A DNA stretch of 64,000 nucleotides from Chitinophaga sp. GTDB taxonomy: Bacteria; Bacteroidota; Bacteroidia; Chitinophagales; Chitinophagaceae. The stretch spans positions 528,042 to 592,041 of the forward strand of contig NZ_JAGHZS010000006.1 of the NCBI RefSeq assembly GCF_017745275.1. Direction: 5' to 3'. A model generated the notes under the pieces. It searched no databases. It was not told where the DNA came from and worked only from the letters and a program-made list of their open reading frames with translations. Below are positions 43,589 to 52,405 of the stretch, piece by piece; position 1 is the stretch's first letter, and each line of letters begins with the position of its first letter. The translations under genes were made by a program, and so were the position numbers.

Positions 43589-44803
43589 TTATGCACTTAC
43601 TGCTTTGTTAACCAGTGCAGCAGCTTCGCTCAGGAGGATAGCTGACTGTACTTTCAGACCGCTTTGTTCGATCAGTACTTTTGCTTCAGCAGCGTTGGTA
43701 CCTTGTAAACGAACAATGATTGGAACGTTGATGTTGCCAATAGACTGGTAAGCATCAATTACGCCTTGTGCCACACGGTCGCAACGAACAATACCACCGA
43801 AGATATTGATCAGGATTGCTTTTACCTTAGGATCTTTCAGGATGATACGGAAACCTGCTTCTACGGTTTGTGCGTTGGCAGTACCGCCTACGTCCAGGAA
43901 GTTAGCTGGTTCACCGCCACTCAGTTTGATCATATCCATGGTAGCCATGGCCAGGCCGGCACCATTTACCATACAACCTACGTTACCATCCAGTTTTACG
44001 AAGTTGAGGTTGAATTTGCTGGCTTCTACTTCAGTAGGATCTTCTTCTGAAATATCACGCAGTGCTTCCAGGTCAGGATGACGCATCAGGGAGTTATCAT
44101 CCAGGTTTACTTTCGCATCAACGGCAATGATTTTGTCGTCGCTGGTTTTGAACAGTGGGTTGATTTCCAGCATGCTGCAATCCAGGCCTACGTATGCGTT
44201 ATAAAGGTTGGTCACAAATTTCACCATGTTTTTGAACGCTTCACCGCTTAAACCAAAGTTGAAAGCAATGTTACGTGCCTGGAAAGGCTGCAGGGTCATA
44301 TTTGGTTTTACCCACTCTTTGAATATTTTTTCAGGAGTGCTGTGTGCTACTTCTTCGATATCCATACCACCTTCGGTAGAATACATGATAACGTTCTGGC
44401 TTTTAGCACGATCCAGCAGGATAGACAGGTAGAATTCTTTTACCGGGTTAGCACCTGGGTAGTACACATCCTGTGCTACCAGCACTTTATTTACCAGCTT
44501 ACCAGCTTCGCCGGTTTGGATGGTTACCAGGGTACCTCCTAATATATTGCCAGCTATGGTTTTGATGTCTTCAGCATTTTTTCCTACGGCCACACCTCTT
44601 TGTTCGGTACCACGGATCTTACCTTTTCCGCGTCCACCGGCGTGAATCTGGGCTTTTACAACGGCAAATTCATTACCAAATTGCACTTTCAGCTGCTTAT
44701 ATGCTTCCGCAGCCGCTTCAGGGGTATCCACCGGGATGCCTTCCTGTACCGGTACATTATATTTTTTCAACAGTTCTTTAGCCTGGTACTCGTGTAAGTT
44801 CAT
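43589..44803 (-). CDS. sucC: Succinate-CoA ligase (ADP-forming) subunit beta
   Basis: TCA-cycle enzyme subunit that makes ATP from succinyl-CoA. The 404-residue protein starts MNLHEYQAKELLKKYNVPVQEG and has the ATP-grasp region (AVVKAQIHAGGRGKGK, EFYLSILLDR), then the CoA-ligase domain with FLDVGGTANAQTV and NIFGGIVRCD. The alpha subunit (sucD) is not next to it. Well-expressed codon use. Confidence 0.97.
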   Translation of the reverse strand: MNLHEYQAKELLKKYNVPVQEGIPVDTPEAAAEAYKQLKVQFGNEFAVVKAQIHAGGRGKGKIRGTEQRGVAVGKNAEDIKTIAGNILGGTLVTIQTGEAGKLVNKVLVAQDVYYPGANPVKEFYLSILLDRAKSQNVIMYSTEGGMDIEEVAHSTPEKIFKEWVKPNMTLQPFQARNIAFNFGLSGEAFKNMVKFVTNLYNAYVGLDCSMLEINPLFKTSDDKIIAVDAKVNLDDNSLMRHPDLEALRDISEEDPTEVEASKFNLNFVKLDGNVGCMVNGAGLAMATMDMIKLSGGEPANFLDVGGTANAQTVEAGFRIILKDPKVKAILINIFGGIVRCDRVAQGVIDAYQSIGNINVPIIVRLQGTNAAEAKVLIEQSGLKVQSAILLSEAAALVNKAVSA

Positions 44804-44877
44804 CGGAATAAAATTTGCCGCTAAATTAGGGCTTTATGTTTTAAATATAAAACTGCAGTCATTTGTGAATTAAAAAA

Positions 44878-44885
44878 TAACTTTG
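44878..44885 (+). promoter_or_regulatory. -7 box of the purine nucleoside phosphorylase gene
   Basis: TAACTTTG, an exact TAnnTTTG, 35 bases before the ATG at 44920. No TTG at the usual distance. Confidence 0.5.
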
Positions 44886-44919
44886 CGCGGGTTTGTTTTT
44901 TAAATCCGACTTTTAAATA

Positions 44920-45753
44920 ATGTATAAACAGATGAGTGAACTAACAGCAAAGATCACAGCAGCGGGAGAATATATCAGCAAATTCTGGCAGGATAAGCCG
45001 GTAGCCGGTATCATACTGGGCAGCGGGCTCGGTAACCTGGCAGCGGAAATAACCAATAGCGTGGAAATTCCTTACAGCGATATCCCTCATTTTCCTGAAT
45101 CTACCGTAGAAGGACATTCGGGTAAATTAATCCTGGGATACATGCAGGGGAAACCTGTGGTGGCCATGGCAGGGCGTTTTCACTTTTATGAAGGATTTTC
45201 TATGCAGCAGGTCACTTTCCCTGTTCGTGTTATGAAAGCGCTGGGTATCCATACATTATTTATCTCCAATGCCGCCGGGGGCATGAATCCCGCGTTTAAC
45301 GTAGGGGATCTGATGATTATCCGGGATCATATCAACCTGCAGCCGGAACACCCGCTGCGTGGCAAAAATGAAGATACCCTGGGGCCCCGGTTCCCGGATA
45401 TGAGCGAGCCTTACGCCAAATCACTGATAGCATCCGCATATAAAATAGCTGCAGCCAACAATATATCTTTACATACAGGTGTATATGTAGGTGTGCAGGG
45501 CCCTACCTTTGAAACCAGGGCAGAATACAAATACATGCATATCATCGGGGGCGATGCTGTAGGGATGAGTACCGTGCCTGAAGTGATTGTAGCGGCACAT
45601 GCCGGCCTGAAAGTATTTGCCATGAGTGTGATTACCGATATCGGTATCCGCGAAGAAGAGAATGTGATTACCCATGAGGAAGTACTGGCAGCTGCCAAAG
45701 CAGCAGAACCTAAGCTTACGCTTATCTTTAGTGAATTAATCCGGCAACTATAA
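44920..45753 (+). CDS. Purine nucleoside phosphorylase (class I)
   Basis: Phosphorolysis of inosine and guanosine to base and ribose-1-phosphate. The 277-residue trimer-type enzyme has GIILGSGLGNLA, the phosphate-loop region FPESTVEGHSGKL, AGRFHFYEG, FISNAAGGMNP, and the substrate region YVGVQGPTFETRAEY...GGDAVGMSTVPE with the SVITDIG segment. A second ATG at 44932 could be the start. The porin gene follows after 19 bases, so they may be co-transcribed. Confidence 0.94.
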   Translation: MYKQMSELTAKITAAGEYISKFWQDKPVAGIILGSGLGNLAAEITNSVEIPYSDIPHFPESTVEGHSGKLILGYMQGKPVVAMAGRFHFYEGFSMQQVTFPVRVMKALGIHTLFISNAAGGMNPAFNVGDLMIIRDHINLQPEHPLRGKNEDTLGPRFPDMSEPYAKSLIASAYKIAAANNISLHTGVYVGVQGPTFETRAEYKYMHIIGGDAVGMSTVPEVIVAAHAGLKVFAMSVITDIGIREEENVITHEEVLAAAKAAEPKLTLIFSELIRQL

Positions 45754-45772
45754 ACGCTTTTGTTACTTTCGG

Positions 45773-47749
45773 ATGAGGCAAATTTTCATTTTCATAGCCC
45801 TGCTGTTTTTTTGCGGGAACCAGGTACAGGCCCAGTTTAACTCCGGCCGCTTCGGCAATATGGGTGGCGGTGGAGGAGGTAACAGCAAAATGCAGCGGGA
45901 TACCGGAAAGCATGAACACGAGCTGGATACCATCACCCTGACCTATAAACTGCTCGGCGACCCGGTACATTATAGAATAGATTCTTCTGTGGCTGATTTT
46001 CAGTCGAACTACCTGCGCGTACCTTCTAATTACGTGACACTCGGTAATACCGGTAGTGCAGAGTACAATATTATCTATACACCACTCATGAAACCCGGAT
46101 TTGACGCCGGTTTTCATTCGTATGATATCTATTCCAACACCCATAAGGACGCGAAATTTTATTATACCACCCGCCCTTACACGGAGTTGCAATACCTGGT
46201 AGGAAGTAAGCAGGAACAGGTGATCGGCCTATCGCATACACAAAACCGGACCGAACGCTTCAACTTTGCGTTCGACTACCGCAAAATAAATGCGCCGGGA
46301 TATTATCGTACCCAAAATACCAACCACGATATTTACCGGTTTACGGCCCGTTATCAGAGCAAAAATAAACGTGCCAATACCTACTTCAGCTTCTATTACA
46401 ATAAGATCAATGGAGGGGAGAATGGTGGCCTTAGATACGATTCCCTGTTAAAGGACCCGGACTACAAACAACGTAAAAGTTTGCCGGTAAACCTGGGGTC
46501 CGATGCATCCCAAACTTACTCTTTCTTCGGAGGTGGTGCGCTGCCCGTAAAATCCAGCTACCGGGAAACCGGCCTGCTGATTCAACAGCAGTACGACTGG
46601 GGCCACGGCGACAGTATTCACGTAAACGATACCCTGGATATTTATAAATATGATCCGGTATTCCGCGTGCAATACACGTTTAACTATCAGAACGATGACT
46701 ACGGCTTTATTGATAGTGCGCCGGATACCGCTTTCTATACCAAACATTACAATTTTGTTCCCGCTGATACCGTAAATGCGCAGCATAAATGGAAGATGAT
46801 TTCTAATGATCTGTCGCTGATACAGTTTCCTGTACGCGGCAACCAGGGCCACTTTATCAACCTGGGTGCACGGTTTGAAAGTATAACGGGCACCTTCCTG
46901 GATGCCAATATTAATTTCAGTAACCTGGCCGTACACGGAGAATATCGTAACAGAACCCGCAACCAGAAATGGGATTTCTCTGCAAAAGGAGAGTTTTATG
47001 TGGTCGGGCAAAATATAGGTGATTATGGTGTATATGGTAGTTTGAGCAGGCACATTAATGATCTTTTGGGAGATGTGCAACTGTCGGTGAATAACGTAAA
47101 CCGTGAGCCATCCTACGTGTTCAAGTACTTCAACAGCAATCAGGATGCGTGGTATAATACCTCCCTGGCCAAGCAAAATACTACGCAACTGCAATTTGCC
47201 TCTGTTAATAAAAAGTTGAAATACACCCTGGCGGTGAACTATTTCCTGTTCACCAACTACACTTACTTCAAAGATTTTTATCACAGTGAACAGTATGGTT
47301 CCCTGTTCAATCTGCTGCAGGTTACATTCAGCAAGAAATTTATGCTGGCGCCATTTGCCTGGTACGTGGATGTTGCTTTCCAGCAATTACATGGCAACGG
47401 CCCCCTCAATGTACCTACTATCTGGACACGTAACCGCTTCACTTTTGAGAAGAAACTGTATACGAACCTGAACCTCATCACCGGCCTGGAGTTCCGTTAT
47501 AATACCAGTTATTATGCAGACGATTATTCCCCGCTGACAGGCCAGTTCATCTACCAGCAAACGCAAAAGATCAGCAATACGTTGCCGGATATGGCCGCAT
47601 TTGCCAATTTCCGTATCAAATCCTTCTCTGCTTATGTCAGAGCAGAAAATTTAAATACCTTCTTTGCTACCAATAACTATGCTGCCCCATTGTATCCTTT
47701 AAACAACTTCGCCTTCAGGGTGGGGCTGCGGTGGTGGTTTATCAATTAA
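45773..47749 (+). CDS. Putative outer-membrane porin
   Basis: A 658-residue outer-membrane protein. Signal peptide (MRQIFIFIALLFFCGNQVQA|Q), a glycine-rich linker (FGNMGGGGGG), then a beta-barrel rich in alternating aromatic strands that ends in NFAFRVGLRWWFIN, a typical barrel end. It matches the Bacteroidota 'putative porin' family in length and pattern. The solute carried is unknown. It follows the nucleoside phosphorylase closely, so a role in nucleoside uptake is a possible but unproven link. Confidence 0.85.
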   Translation: MRQIFIFIALLFFCGNQVQAQFNSGRFGNMGGGGGGNSKMQRDTGKHEHELDTITLTYKLLGDPVHYRIDSSVADFQSNYLRVPSNYVTLGNTGSAEYNIIYTPLMKPGFDAGFHSYDIYSNTHKDAKFYYTTRPYTELQYLVGSKQEQVIGLSHTQNRTERFNFAFDYRKINAPGYYRTQNTNHDIYRFTARYQSKNKRANTYFSFYYNKINGGENGGLRYDSLLKDPDYKQRKSLPVNLGSDASQTYSFFGGGALPVKSSYRETGLLIQQQYDWGHGDSIHVNDTLDIYKYDPVFRVQYTFNYQNDDYGFIDSAPDTAFYTKHYNFVPADTVNAQHKWKMISNDLSLIQFPVRGNQGHFINLGARFESITGTFLDANINFSNLAVHGEYRNRTRNQKWDFSAKGEFYVVGQNIGDYGVYGSLSRHINDLLGDVQLSVNNVNREPSYVFKYFNSNQDAWYNTSLAKQNTTQLQFASVNKKLKYTLAVNYFLFTNYTYFKDFYHSEQYGSLFNLLQVTFSKKFMLAPFAWYVDVAFQQLHGNGPLNVPTIWTRNRFTFEKKLYTNLNLITGLEFRYNTSYYADDYSPLTGQFIYQQTQKISNTLPDMAAFANFRIKSFSAYVRAENLNTFFATNNYAAPLYPLNNFAFRVGLRWWFIN

Positions 47750-47753
47750 GCAG

Positions 47754-47852
47754 TTAGCGTTTAGCCATCAGCTTTTAGCAAAATGCCGCGGAGATTAACA
47801 TGTAATATGTTCCTCCGCGGCATTTTGCTAAAAGCTGATGGCTAAACGCTAA
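47754..47852. repeat. Heptamer-built hairpin, copy E
   Basis: A perfect 40-bp inverted repeat (47754-47793 with 47813-47852) and a 19-base loop. Units are CTAAAAG, CTGATGG and CTAAACG; the core is ATGCCGCGGAG / CTCCGCGGCAT, where copy B has ATGCAGCGGAG / CTCCGCTGCAT. It lies just after the porin stop. Confidence 0.92.
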
Positions 47853-47874
47853 TGACTTTATCAGCTTTTTTCGC

Positions 47875-47882
47875 TATCTTTG
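47875..47882 (+). promoter_or_regulatory. -7 box of the metal cluster
   Basis: TATCTTTG, an exact TAnnTTTG, 11 bases before the ATG at 47893, which gives a very short leader. No TTG at standard spacing. Confidence 0.5.
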
Positions 47883-47892
47883 AGTCTTCATC

Positions 47893-48282
47893 ATGAAACG
47901 ATTTTTTGCCATATTATTTGCCGTATTGTACACCACGCTGACCAGCGGGTTTACCATAAATGTGCATTATTGCATGGGCAAACTGGCGGGTATTGACTTG
48001 CAGGAAACTGAGGCACATGAGTGCCGGATATGCAAGATGCCGGCGAAAGGCATGGATTGTTGCAAAGATGAATCGAAGTTTTGTAAGGTAACGGAGTCGC
48101 ATCAGGCGGCCAAAGCCCTGCAACAGAACTTTAGTTTAAATATCGCCCTGGAACTGCCCGTAAAAACCTTGGCAGCGCCGATTTTGGCGGAATCAAACAT
48201 CCCCGCGGGCAATTATCATCATGATCCGCCCGATCTCCACAAGACCCCCATTTTTATCCGAAACTGCACTTTCCTGATCTGA
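47893..48282 (+). CDS. HYC/CC/PP-type cysteine-rich exported protein
   Basis: A 129-residue protein with an N-terminal hydrophobic signal (FFAILFAVLYTTLTSGF). Motifs in order: H25-Y-C27, C44-RI-C47, C56-C57, C64, then HHDPPD at 109-114 and a late C125. This matches the Bacteroidota 'HYC_CC_PP' pattern I recall, a family of unknown function found beside heavy-metal genes. The spacing of Cys and His suggests binding of a soft metal such as copper in the periplasm (inference). First gene of a four-gene set. Confidence 0.75.
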   Translation: MKRFFAILFAVLYTTLTSGFTINVHYCMGKLAGIDLQETEAHECRICKMPAKGMDCCKDESKFCKVTESHQAAKALQQNFSLNIALELPVKTLAAPILAESNIPAGNYHHDPPDLHKTPIFIRNCTFLI

Positions 48283-48366
48283 TCCGGCGGTATATTTTAT
48301 GCCCGCTTTGAGCGGAGCCATCATGCTATGGCCGCAATTTCTTCATTTATTTAACTGAATCAGATC

Positions 48367-48912
48367 ATGAAAACATTAGCTGTTATATTACTCGCACTGG
48401 GTTTATCTTTTGGCGCCAATGCGCAATTTAAAAAAGCAGCGGTACATGCTACCGGACTTACCTGCGCCATGTGTTCCAAAGCCACTTATGAATCACTGCA
48501 GTCACTGCCTTTTGTGGATAAAATAGATACCGACCTCGATAACACTACTTTTATACTCACCTTCAAAACAGGGGTACCCGTAAATATTGATGCCATTAAA
48601 GCAAAGGTGGAAGATGCTGGTTTCTCTGTCGGCAAACTGGTAATGACCGCCAATTTCGATGCGCTGTCGGTCCAAAACGATACACACGTTAGCTTTGCTG
48701 GTAGTACACTTCATTTTATGGATGTGAAAAACCAGGTGTTAAGTGGCGACAAAGACATCACCGTTATCGATAAGGATTTTGTTTCTGCAAAACAATTTAA
48801 AAAATTCAGTGCAGAAACAAGTATGCCCTGCTATAAAACAGGCATGATGAGCAGTTGCTGCAAAACCAACACCGGTAATGCTTCCGGCAGAATTTATCAC
48901 GTGACCATTTAA
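48367..48912 (+). CDS. Exported heavy-metal-associated (HMA) domain protein
   Basis: A 181-residue periplasmic protein with signal peptide (SFGANA|Q). Its HMA domain has the metal-binding loop GLTCAMCSKA (C33, C36) and a ferredoxin-like fold pattern up to DAGFSVGKL. A second beta-rich half follows and ends with an extra cysteine cluster (MPCYKTGMMSSCCK). It probably carries copper or a related ion between partners. Genes before and after are close, supporting one operon. Confidence 0.85.
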   Translation: MKTLAVILLALGLSFGANAQFKKAAVHATGLTCAMCSKATYESLQSLPFVDKIDTDLDNTTFILTFKTGVPVNIDAIKAKVEDAGFSVGKLVMTANFDALSVQNDTHVSFAGSTLHFMDVKNQVLSGDKDITVIDKDFVSAKQFKKFSAETSMPCYKTGMMSSCCKTNTGNASGRIYHVTI

Positions 48913-48926
48913 TCCTTGCCGGGTAT

Positions 48927-49790
48927 ATGAAGCAATTTATAATGATAGCAGTGGCCATCATGGCCGGTATAGGCGCAACAGCCCAGGAGTTATATGTGAA
49001 TACAGAACCAGCGAGCAATATGGCCGCTAATTCGCTTGGCATAAGGCTCAACAACAAGTTCTTTAACATGGAACATACCCGCGAAACCGGGATGCGCTTT
49101 GAGCCGGAAGTGATGTGGGGAGTTAATAAAAGGCTGATGTTGCATGTATTGGGCTATGCGTCTAATATGATGCAGTCGTCTATACGCACGGAAGGAGGTA
49201 GTATTTATGCGAAGTATCGCTTCCTGTCGCTCGACCAGCAACACGCCCATTTCCGGATGGCTGCTTATGTGAAAGGTTCCCTGATAGATAATCCTTACTA
49301 TCCTGTAATGGCGGCTGGCTCTCATCCTGTGCGCCCTTACGATAATAAGGAACTGGACCTGGAAGGAGCTACATCCGGTGTGAACGGTGGTATTATTGCC
49401 ACGCAACTGTTGCATAAGCTGGCATTGTCAACAACGTTGGGGTATTCCCGTTATATGAACAATGTGAAAGATAATATCCCGGAAGATTTCTCAAAAAATT
49501 CGGTCAATTATAGTCTTTCTGCCGGATACCTGGTGCTGCCGGTGAAGTATAAAAACTTCCAGCAAACTAATTTGAACCTGTATGTGGAGTTGCTTGGTAA
49601 AACCAATACAGACAAGGTGGGCCGCGGATCCTACCTGGATGTGGCGCCGGCCATACAGTTTATTTTTAACAGTACCACCCGGCTGGATTTATCCTATCGT
49701 GCGCAACTGGCAGGAGATATGCCCAGGAATACCTTCAATTCTTTTTTAATAAGATTTGAGCATAATATCTTTAATATTATAAAAAAATAA
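48927..49790 (+). CDS. Outer-membrane beta-barrel-like protein of the metal cluster
   Basis: A 287-residue exported protein (signal GIGATA|QE). The body is made of alternating strands with many aromatic residues (GGSIYAKYRFLSL, TTLGYSRYMNNV, YSLSAGYLVLPVKY, TRLDLSYRAQL) and ends FLIRFEHNIFNIIKK. It resembles small outer-membrane channel or MetA-pathway-type barrels. No specific family is recognised with certainty. The next ATG follows its stop directly. Its place in the set suggests metal passage across the outer membrane (inference). Confidence 0.65.
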   Translation: MKQFIMIAVAIMAGIGATAQELYVNTEPASNMAANSLGIRLNNKFFNMEHTRETGMRFEPEVMWGVNKRLMLHVLGYASNMMQSSIRTEGGSIYAKYRFLSLDQQHAHFRMAAYVKGSLIDNPYYPVMAAGSHPVRPYDNKELDLEGATSGVNGGIIATQLLHKLALSTTLGYSRYMNNVKDNIPEDFSKNSVNYSLSAGYLVLPVKYKNFQQTNLNLYVELLGKTNTDKVGRGSYLDVAPAIQFIFNSTTRLDLSYRAQLAGDMPRNTFNSFLIRFEHNIFNIIKK

Positions 49791-50366
49791 ATGATGGCAA
49801 CAACAGATCTGTTTATAAAGAATATGGTTTGTCCGCGTTGCATCAAGGTGGTCTCCACCGCTATCACCGCGGAAAAACTGGAAATTAAAGATATTCAGCT
49901 GGGCAAAGTTACAGTAGCGGGCATAGTACCGGAAAAGACATTACACCAATTGGCGGATACTTTGCAAAAGGAAGGATTTCTGCTCATAGATGATAAAAAG
50001 CAGCAGTTGATTGCAGGTATCAAAAGCATCGTGGTACAGGCTGTACACCATTCTGAGCTGGACGAAATGAAAGAAAACTTTTCTACTTTACTGGCAGGAA
50101 AGTTGCAGAAAGATTATCACTATCTCAGTAATCTTTTTTCAGAAACAGAAGGTACTACCATAGAGCAATATATTATCCAGCAGAAAATTGAGAAAGTAAA
50201 AGAGTTGCTCGTATATAATGAATTAAGTTTAAGTGAAATCAGTTACAAGCTGGGATACAGCAGTGTAGCGCATTTATCGGCTCAGTTCAAGAAAGTAACC
50301 GGGTTAACTCCCAGCAAATTTAAACAATTGAAGGCTCCCGGGCGTATACCATTAGATAAGATATAA
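49791..50366 (+). CDS. AraC-family regulator with N-terminal HMA-like metal domain
   Basis: A 191-residue one-component regulator. Residues 1-70 form an HMA-like fold with the Cys pair C14-PR-C17 in NMVCPRCIKVV. Residues about 85-180 are an AraC DNA-binding domain with the second helix-turn-helix (LSLSEISYKLGYSSVAHLSAQFKKVTGLTPSKF). It probably senses the metal handled by the three genes before it and controls them. The ATG doublet gives a start at 49791 or 49794. A terminator follows 50 bases downstream. Confidence 0.85.
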   Translation: MMATTDLFIKNMVCPRCIKVVSTAITAEKLEIKDIQLGKVTVAGIVPEKTLHQLADTLQKEGFLLIDDKKQQLIAGIKSIVVQAVHHSELDEMKENFSTLLAGKLQKDYHYLSNLFSETEGTTIEQYIIQQKIEKVKELLVYNELSLSEISYKLGYSSVAHLSAQFKKVTGLTPSKFKQLKAPGRIPLDKI

Positions 50367-50415
50367 TATACCCGTTGGCGTGAGATATAAAAGTTAGTTG
50401 TTTTAGTTTTAGTTT

Positions 50416-50450
50416 AAAAAGAGGCTGCTGCACACCGTGGCCTCTTTTTT
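50416..50450 (+). terminator. Intrinsic terminator after the metal cluster
   Basis: AAAAAGAGGC (50416-50425) and GCCTCTTTTT (50440-50449) form a 10-bp stem followed by T. Confidence 0.85.
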
Positions 50451-50465
50451 AAAAAACATCTTCAC

Positions 50466-50537
50466 ATGAAAAAGATATTCACAGGTATACTGAAAGTATT
50501 ACAGTCGTTATTCATGAAGAAGGACTGCTGCAGATAG
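50466..50537 (+). CDS. Possible 23-residue peptide ending in Lys-Asp-Cys-Cys-Arg
   Basis: A short frame with an ATG start encodes a basic amphipathic helix (MKKIFTGILKVLQSLF) followed by MKKDCCR. It lies between the terminator of the metal cluster and the next inverted repeat. The helix pattern and Cys pair make it look real, but no promoter or ribosome site is obvious and a frame this short can occur by chance. Confidence 0.35.
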   Translation: MKKIFTGILKVLQSLFMKKDCCR

Positions 50538-50557
50538 CGCAGATTGTGTCCTGTAAC

Positions 50558-50660
50558 AGGATTATACTGATTTTATTTTTTGATTTTAAAGGAAGAAGGG
50601 AGATATAGGCAACTGCTTATATCTCCCTTTTTTTTATCCAAAATCAGTATAATCGGTGTA
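50558..50660. repeat. Nested inverted repeat of the AATCAGTnTAATC family, copy 3
   Basis: The outer arms GATTATACTGATTTT (50560-50574) and AAAATCAGTATAATC (50640-50654) enclose an inner stem AAGGGAGATATA (50596-50607) / TATATCTCCCTT (50618-50629) followed by a T-run. The build is the same as at 29543-29648: same outer motif and the same AAGGGAGAT start of the inner arm. The flank CTGTAACAGGATTA resembles copy 1 at 23676. Confidence 0.88.
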
Positions 50661-50733
50661 ATCCTGGTCCCAGGCAAAAATTTTCTGCACAGTATTTGTA
50701 AATGCCTATCTTTACTTTACCGATTAACTGCAG

Positions 50734-52404
50734 ATGAAGAACAAAAATTTTATTATCAGTTTGTTATGCGGATCTGGAGTGTGCTTGTTGTTAGCCTGTG
50801 TCAATAAAAAAAAGCATACCGCCCCCAAACAAAAACAGATTGTAGCAAACATCAGACAACTGGATGAAGTGATTACAGACAATATCACAGAACGTCTGTC
50901 TGCCCTAAAAGACAATGAAGGTGAATTGGAAGACAGCATCATAGCGTTCCGCCCTTCTGCTATTCAGGAATTTTATGGCGTCGATAAGCCCACCGGACAA
51001 TGGTCTAAGAACGGGGTGATAAATCCTGCTGCGGATTCCATGCTGTATATGATACAACATGCGGAAGATGTAGGATTATTACCTGCCCAGTACCATGGCC
51101 CTGCGCTCACCGCCGCCCTTGAACAGATTAACAGCGATGCTACCGCCAAAAAAGATGCAGCATTGTGGGCCAAAGTGGACGTGCTGATGACAGACGCCTT
51201 CATGAAAATGGCCTCAGACCTGCATTTCGGCGTAGCACCACGCGATAGCATTACTCTTAAAAAGGATTCGCTGTTTACCGATAGCCAACTGATAGCCTCC
51301 CTGAAACAGGCATTGGCCGATAAAAATGTTGCCACTATCCTGCGTGCCCAGGAGCCGGTACATGCGGGCTATCTTGCGCTCAAAGAAGGTATACAGACTT
51401 TTAAATCCAAATACGAAAATTATCACTGGGATACTTTGCCGCTGAACTACACGGATACCGTGGCTTTCAGGCAATTGGTGGTAAACCGCCTGGTGCAAAG
51501 CGGACATCTGGATACCAGCGGCCGCACGGTAGATACTACTCTCATTAAAACAGGGATTAAAGCCTTTCAGAAAGAGTTCAATATTTATCCGGATGGCGTA
51601 GCCGGCAAAAGAACAGTGATGGCACTGAACCGCTCTATGCACGACTGGATCATGCAGGCAGCCGTGAACCTGGACCGTTGGCGTAAATTACCGGATACTT
51701 TACCGGTGCAATATATTATGGTCAACGTTCCCGGCTATACGCTTCGTGTAGTAGATAGCGGAGAAGTGAAGCTGGAGTCGCGCGTAATTGTGGGCGCACC
51801 ACGTACACGCACGCCTTTGCTGAATTCTTACATGACTAACTTCATGATGTATCCTTACTGGCGTGTTCCTTACAGCATTGTGTTTAAAGAGATGCTGCCA
51901 GCTATCAAGAAGAACGTAGGTTACCTGGCTTCCAAAAACCTGGAGGTGATTGATAAAGACGCTAACACGGTAGATCCGGCCACCATCGACTGGTCTAAGC
52001 TCAGCAAAGGACATTTTCCTTATGTGCTGCGGCAGATGGATGGTATTGATAATTCCCTCGGTGTGATGAAGTTTAACTTCCGTAACAAATACAGTGTATA
52101 CCTGCACGATACCAATAACCGTGGATTATTCAAAAACTCTATGCGTGCGATGAGTCATGGTTGTGTGCGGGTACAACAATGGGATAGCCTGGCGCAGTAC
52201 CTGGTGCGTGCGGATAGTGTAAGACATAGCGGAGATAGTGTTCGTGTATGGCTGGCACGGGAGGAAAAGAAACAGGTAGATCTTCCCAAACACATTCCTA
52301 TTTATCTGCGTTACTTTACTGCAGAAGGACAAAATGGTAATCTTATTTTCTTTGATGATATTTATGGAGAAGATAAAGTATTACGTAAGAAGATGCGAAT
52401 GTAA
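50734..52404 (+). CDS. Lipoprotein L,D-transpeptidase (YcbB/LdtD type)
   Basis: A 556-residue peptidoglycan cross-linking enzyme. A lipobox (LLLAC near residue 22) suggests a lipoprotein. The N-terminal scaffold region (about 60-260) is followed by a peptidoglycan-binding segment (TTLIKTGIKAFQKEFNIYPDGVAGKRTVMALN). The YkuD catalytic domain is inserted with a lid (YMTNFMMYPYWRVPYSIVFKEMLP), and its active site is MSHGCVRV with H475 and C477. The layout matches LdtD-like murein transpeptidases. Confidence 0.92.
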   Translation: MKNKNFIISLLCGSGVCLLLACVNKKKHTAPKQKQIVANIRQLDEVITDNITERLSALKDNEGELEDSIIAFRPSAIQEFYGVDKPTGQWSKNGVINPAADSMLYMIQHAEDVGLLPAQYHGPALTAALEQINSDATAKKDAALWAKVDVLMTDAFMKMASDLHFGVAPRDSITLKKDSLFTDSQLIASLKQALADKNVATILRAQEPVHAGYLALKEGIQTFKSKYENYHWDTLPLNYTDTVAFRQLVVNRLVQSGHLDTSGRTVDTTLIKTGIKAFQKEFNIYPDGVAGKRTVMALNRSMHDWIMQAAVNLDRWRKLPDTLPVQYIMVNVPGYTLRVVDSGEVKLESRVIVGAPRTRTPLLNSYMTNFMMYPYWRVPYSIVFKEMLPAIKKNVGYLASKNLEVIDKDANTVDPATIDWSKLSKGHFPYVLRQMDGIDNSLGVMKFNFRNKYSVYLHDTNNRGLFKNSMRAMSHGCVRVQQWDSLAQYLVRADSVRHSGDSVRVWLAREEKKQVDLPKHIPIYLRYFTAEGQNGNLIFFDDIYGEDKVLRKKMRM

Positions 52405-52405
52405 G

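Noticed and set aside
46448..47386. 312-codon minus-strand frame inside the porin gene
   Set aside because: Antisense to a well-supported outer-membrane protein; no recognisable domain.
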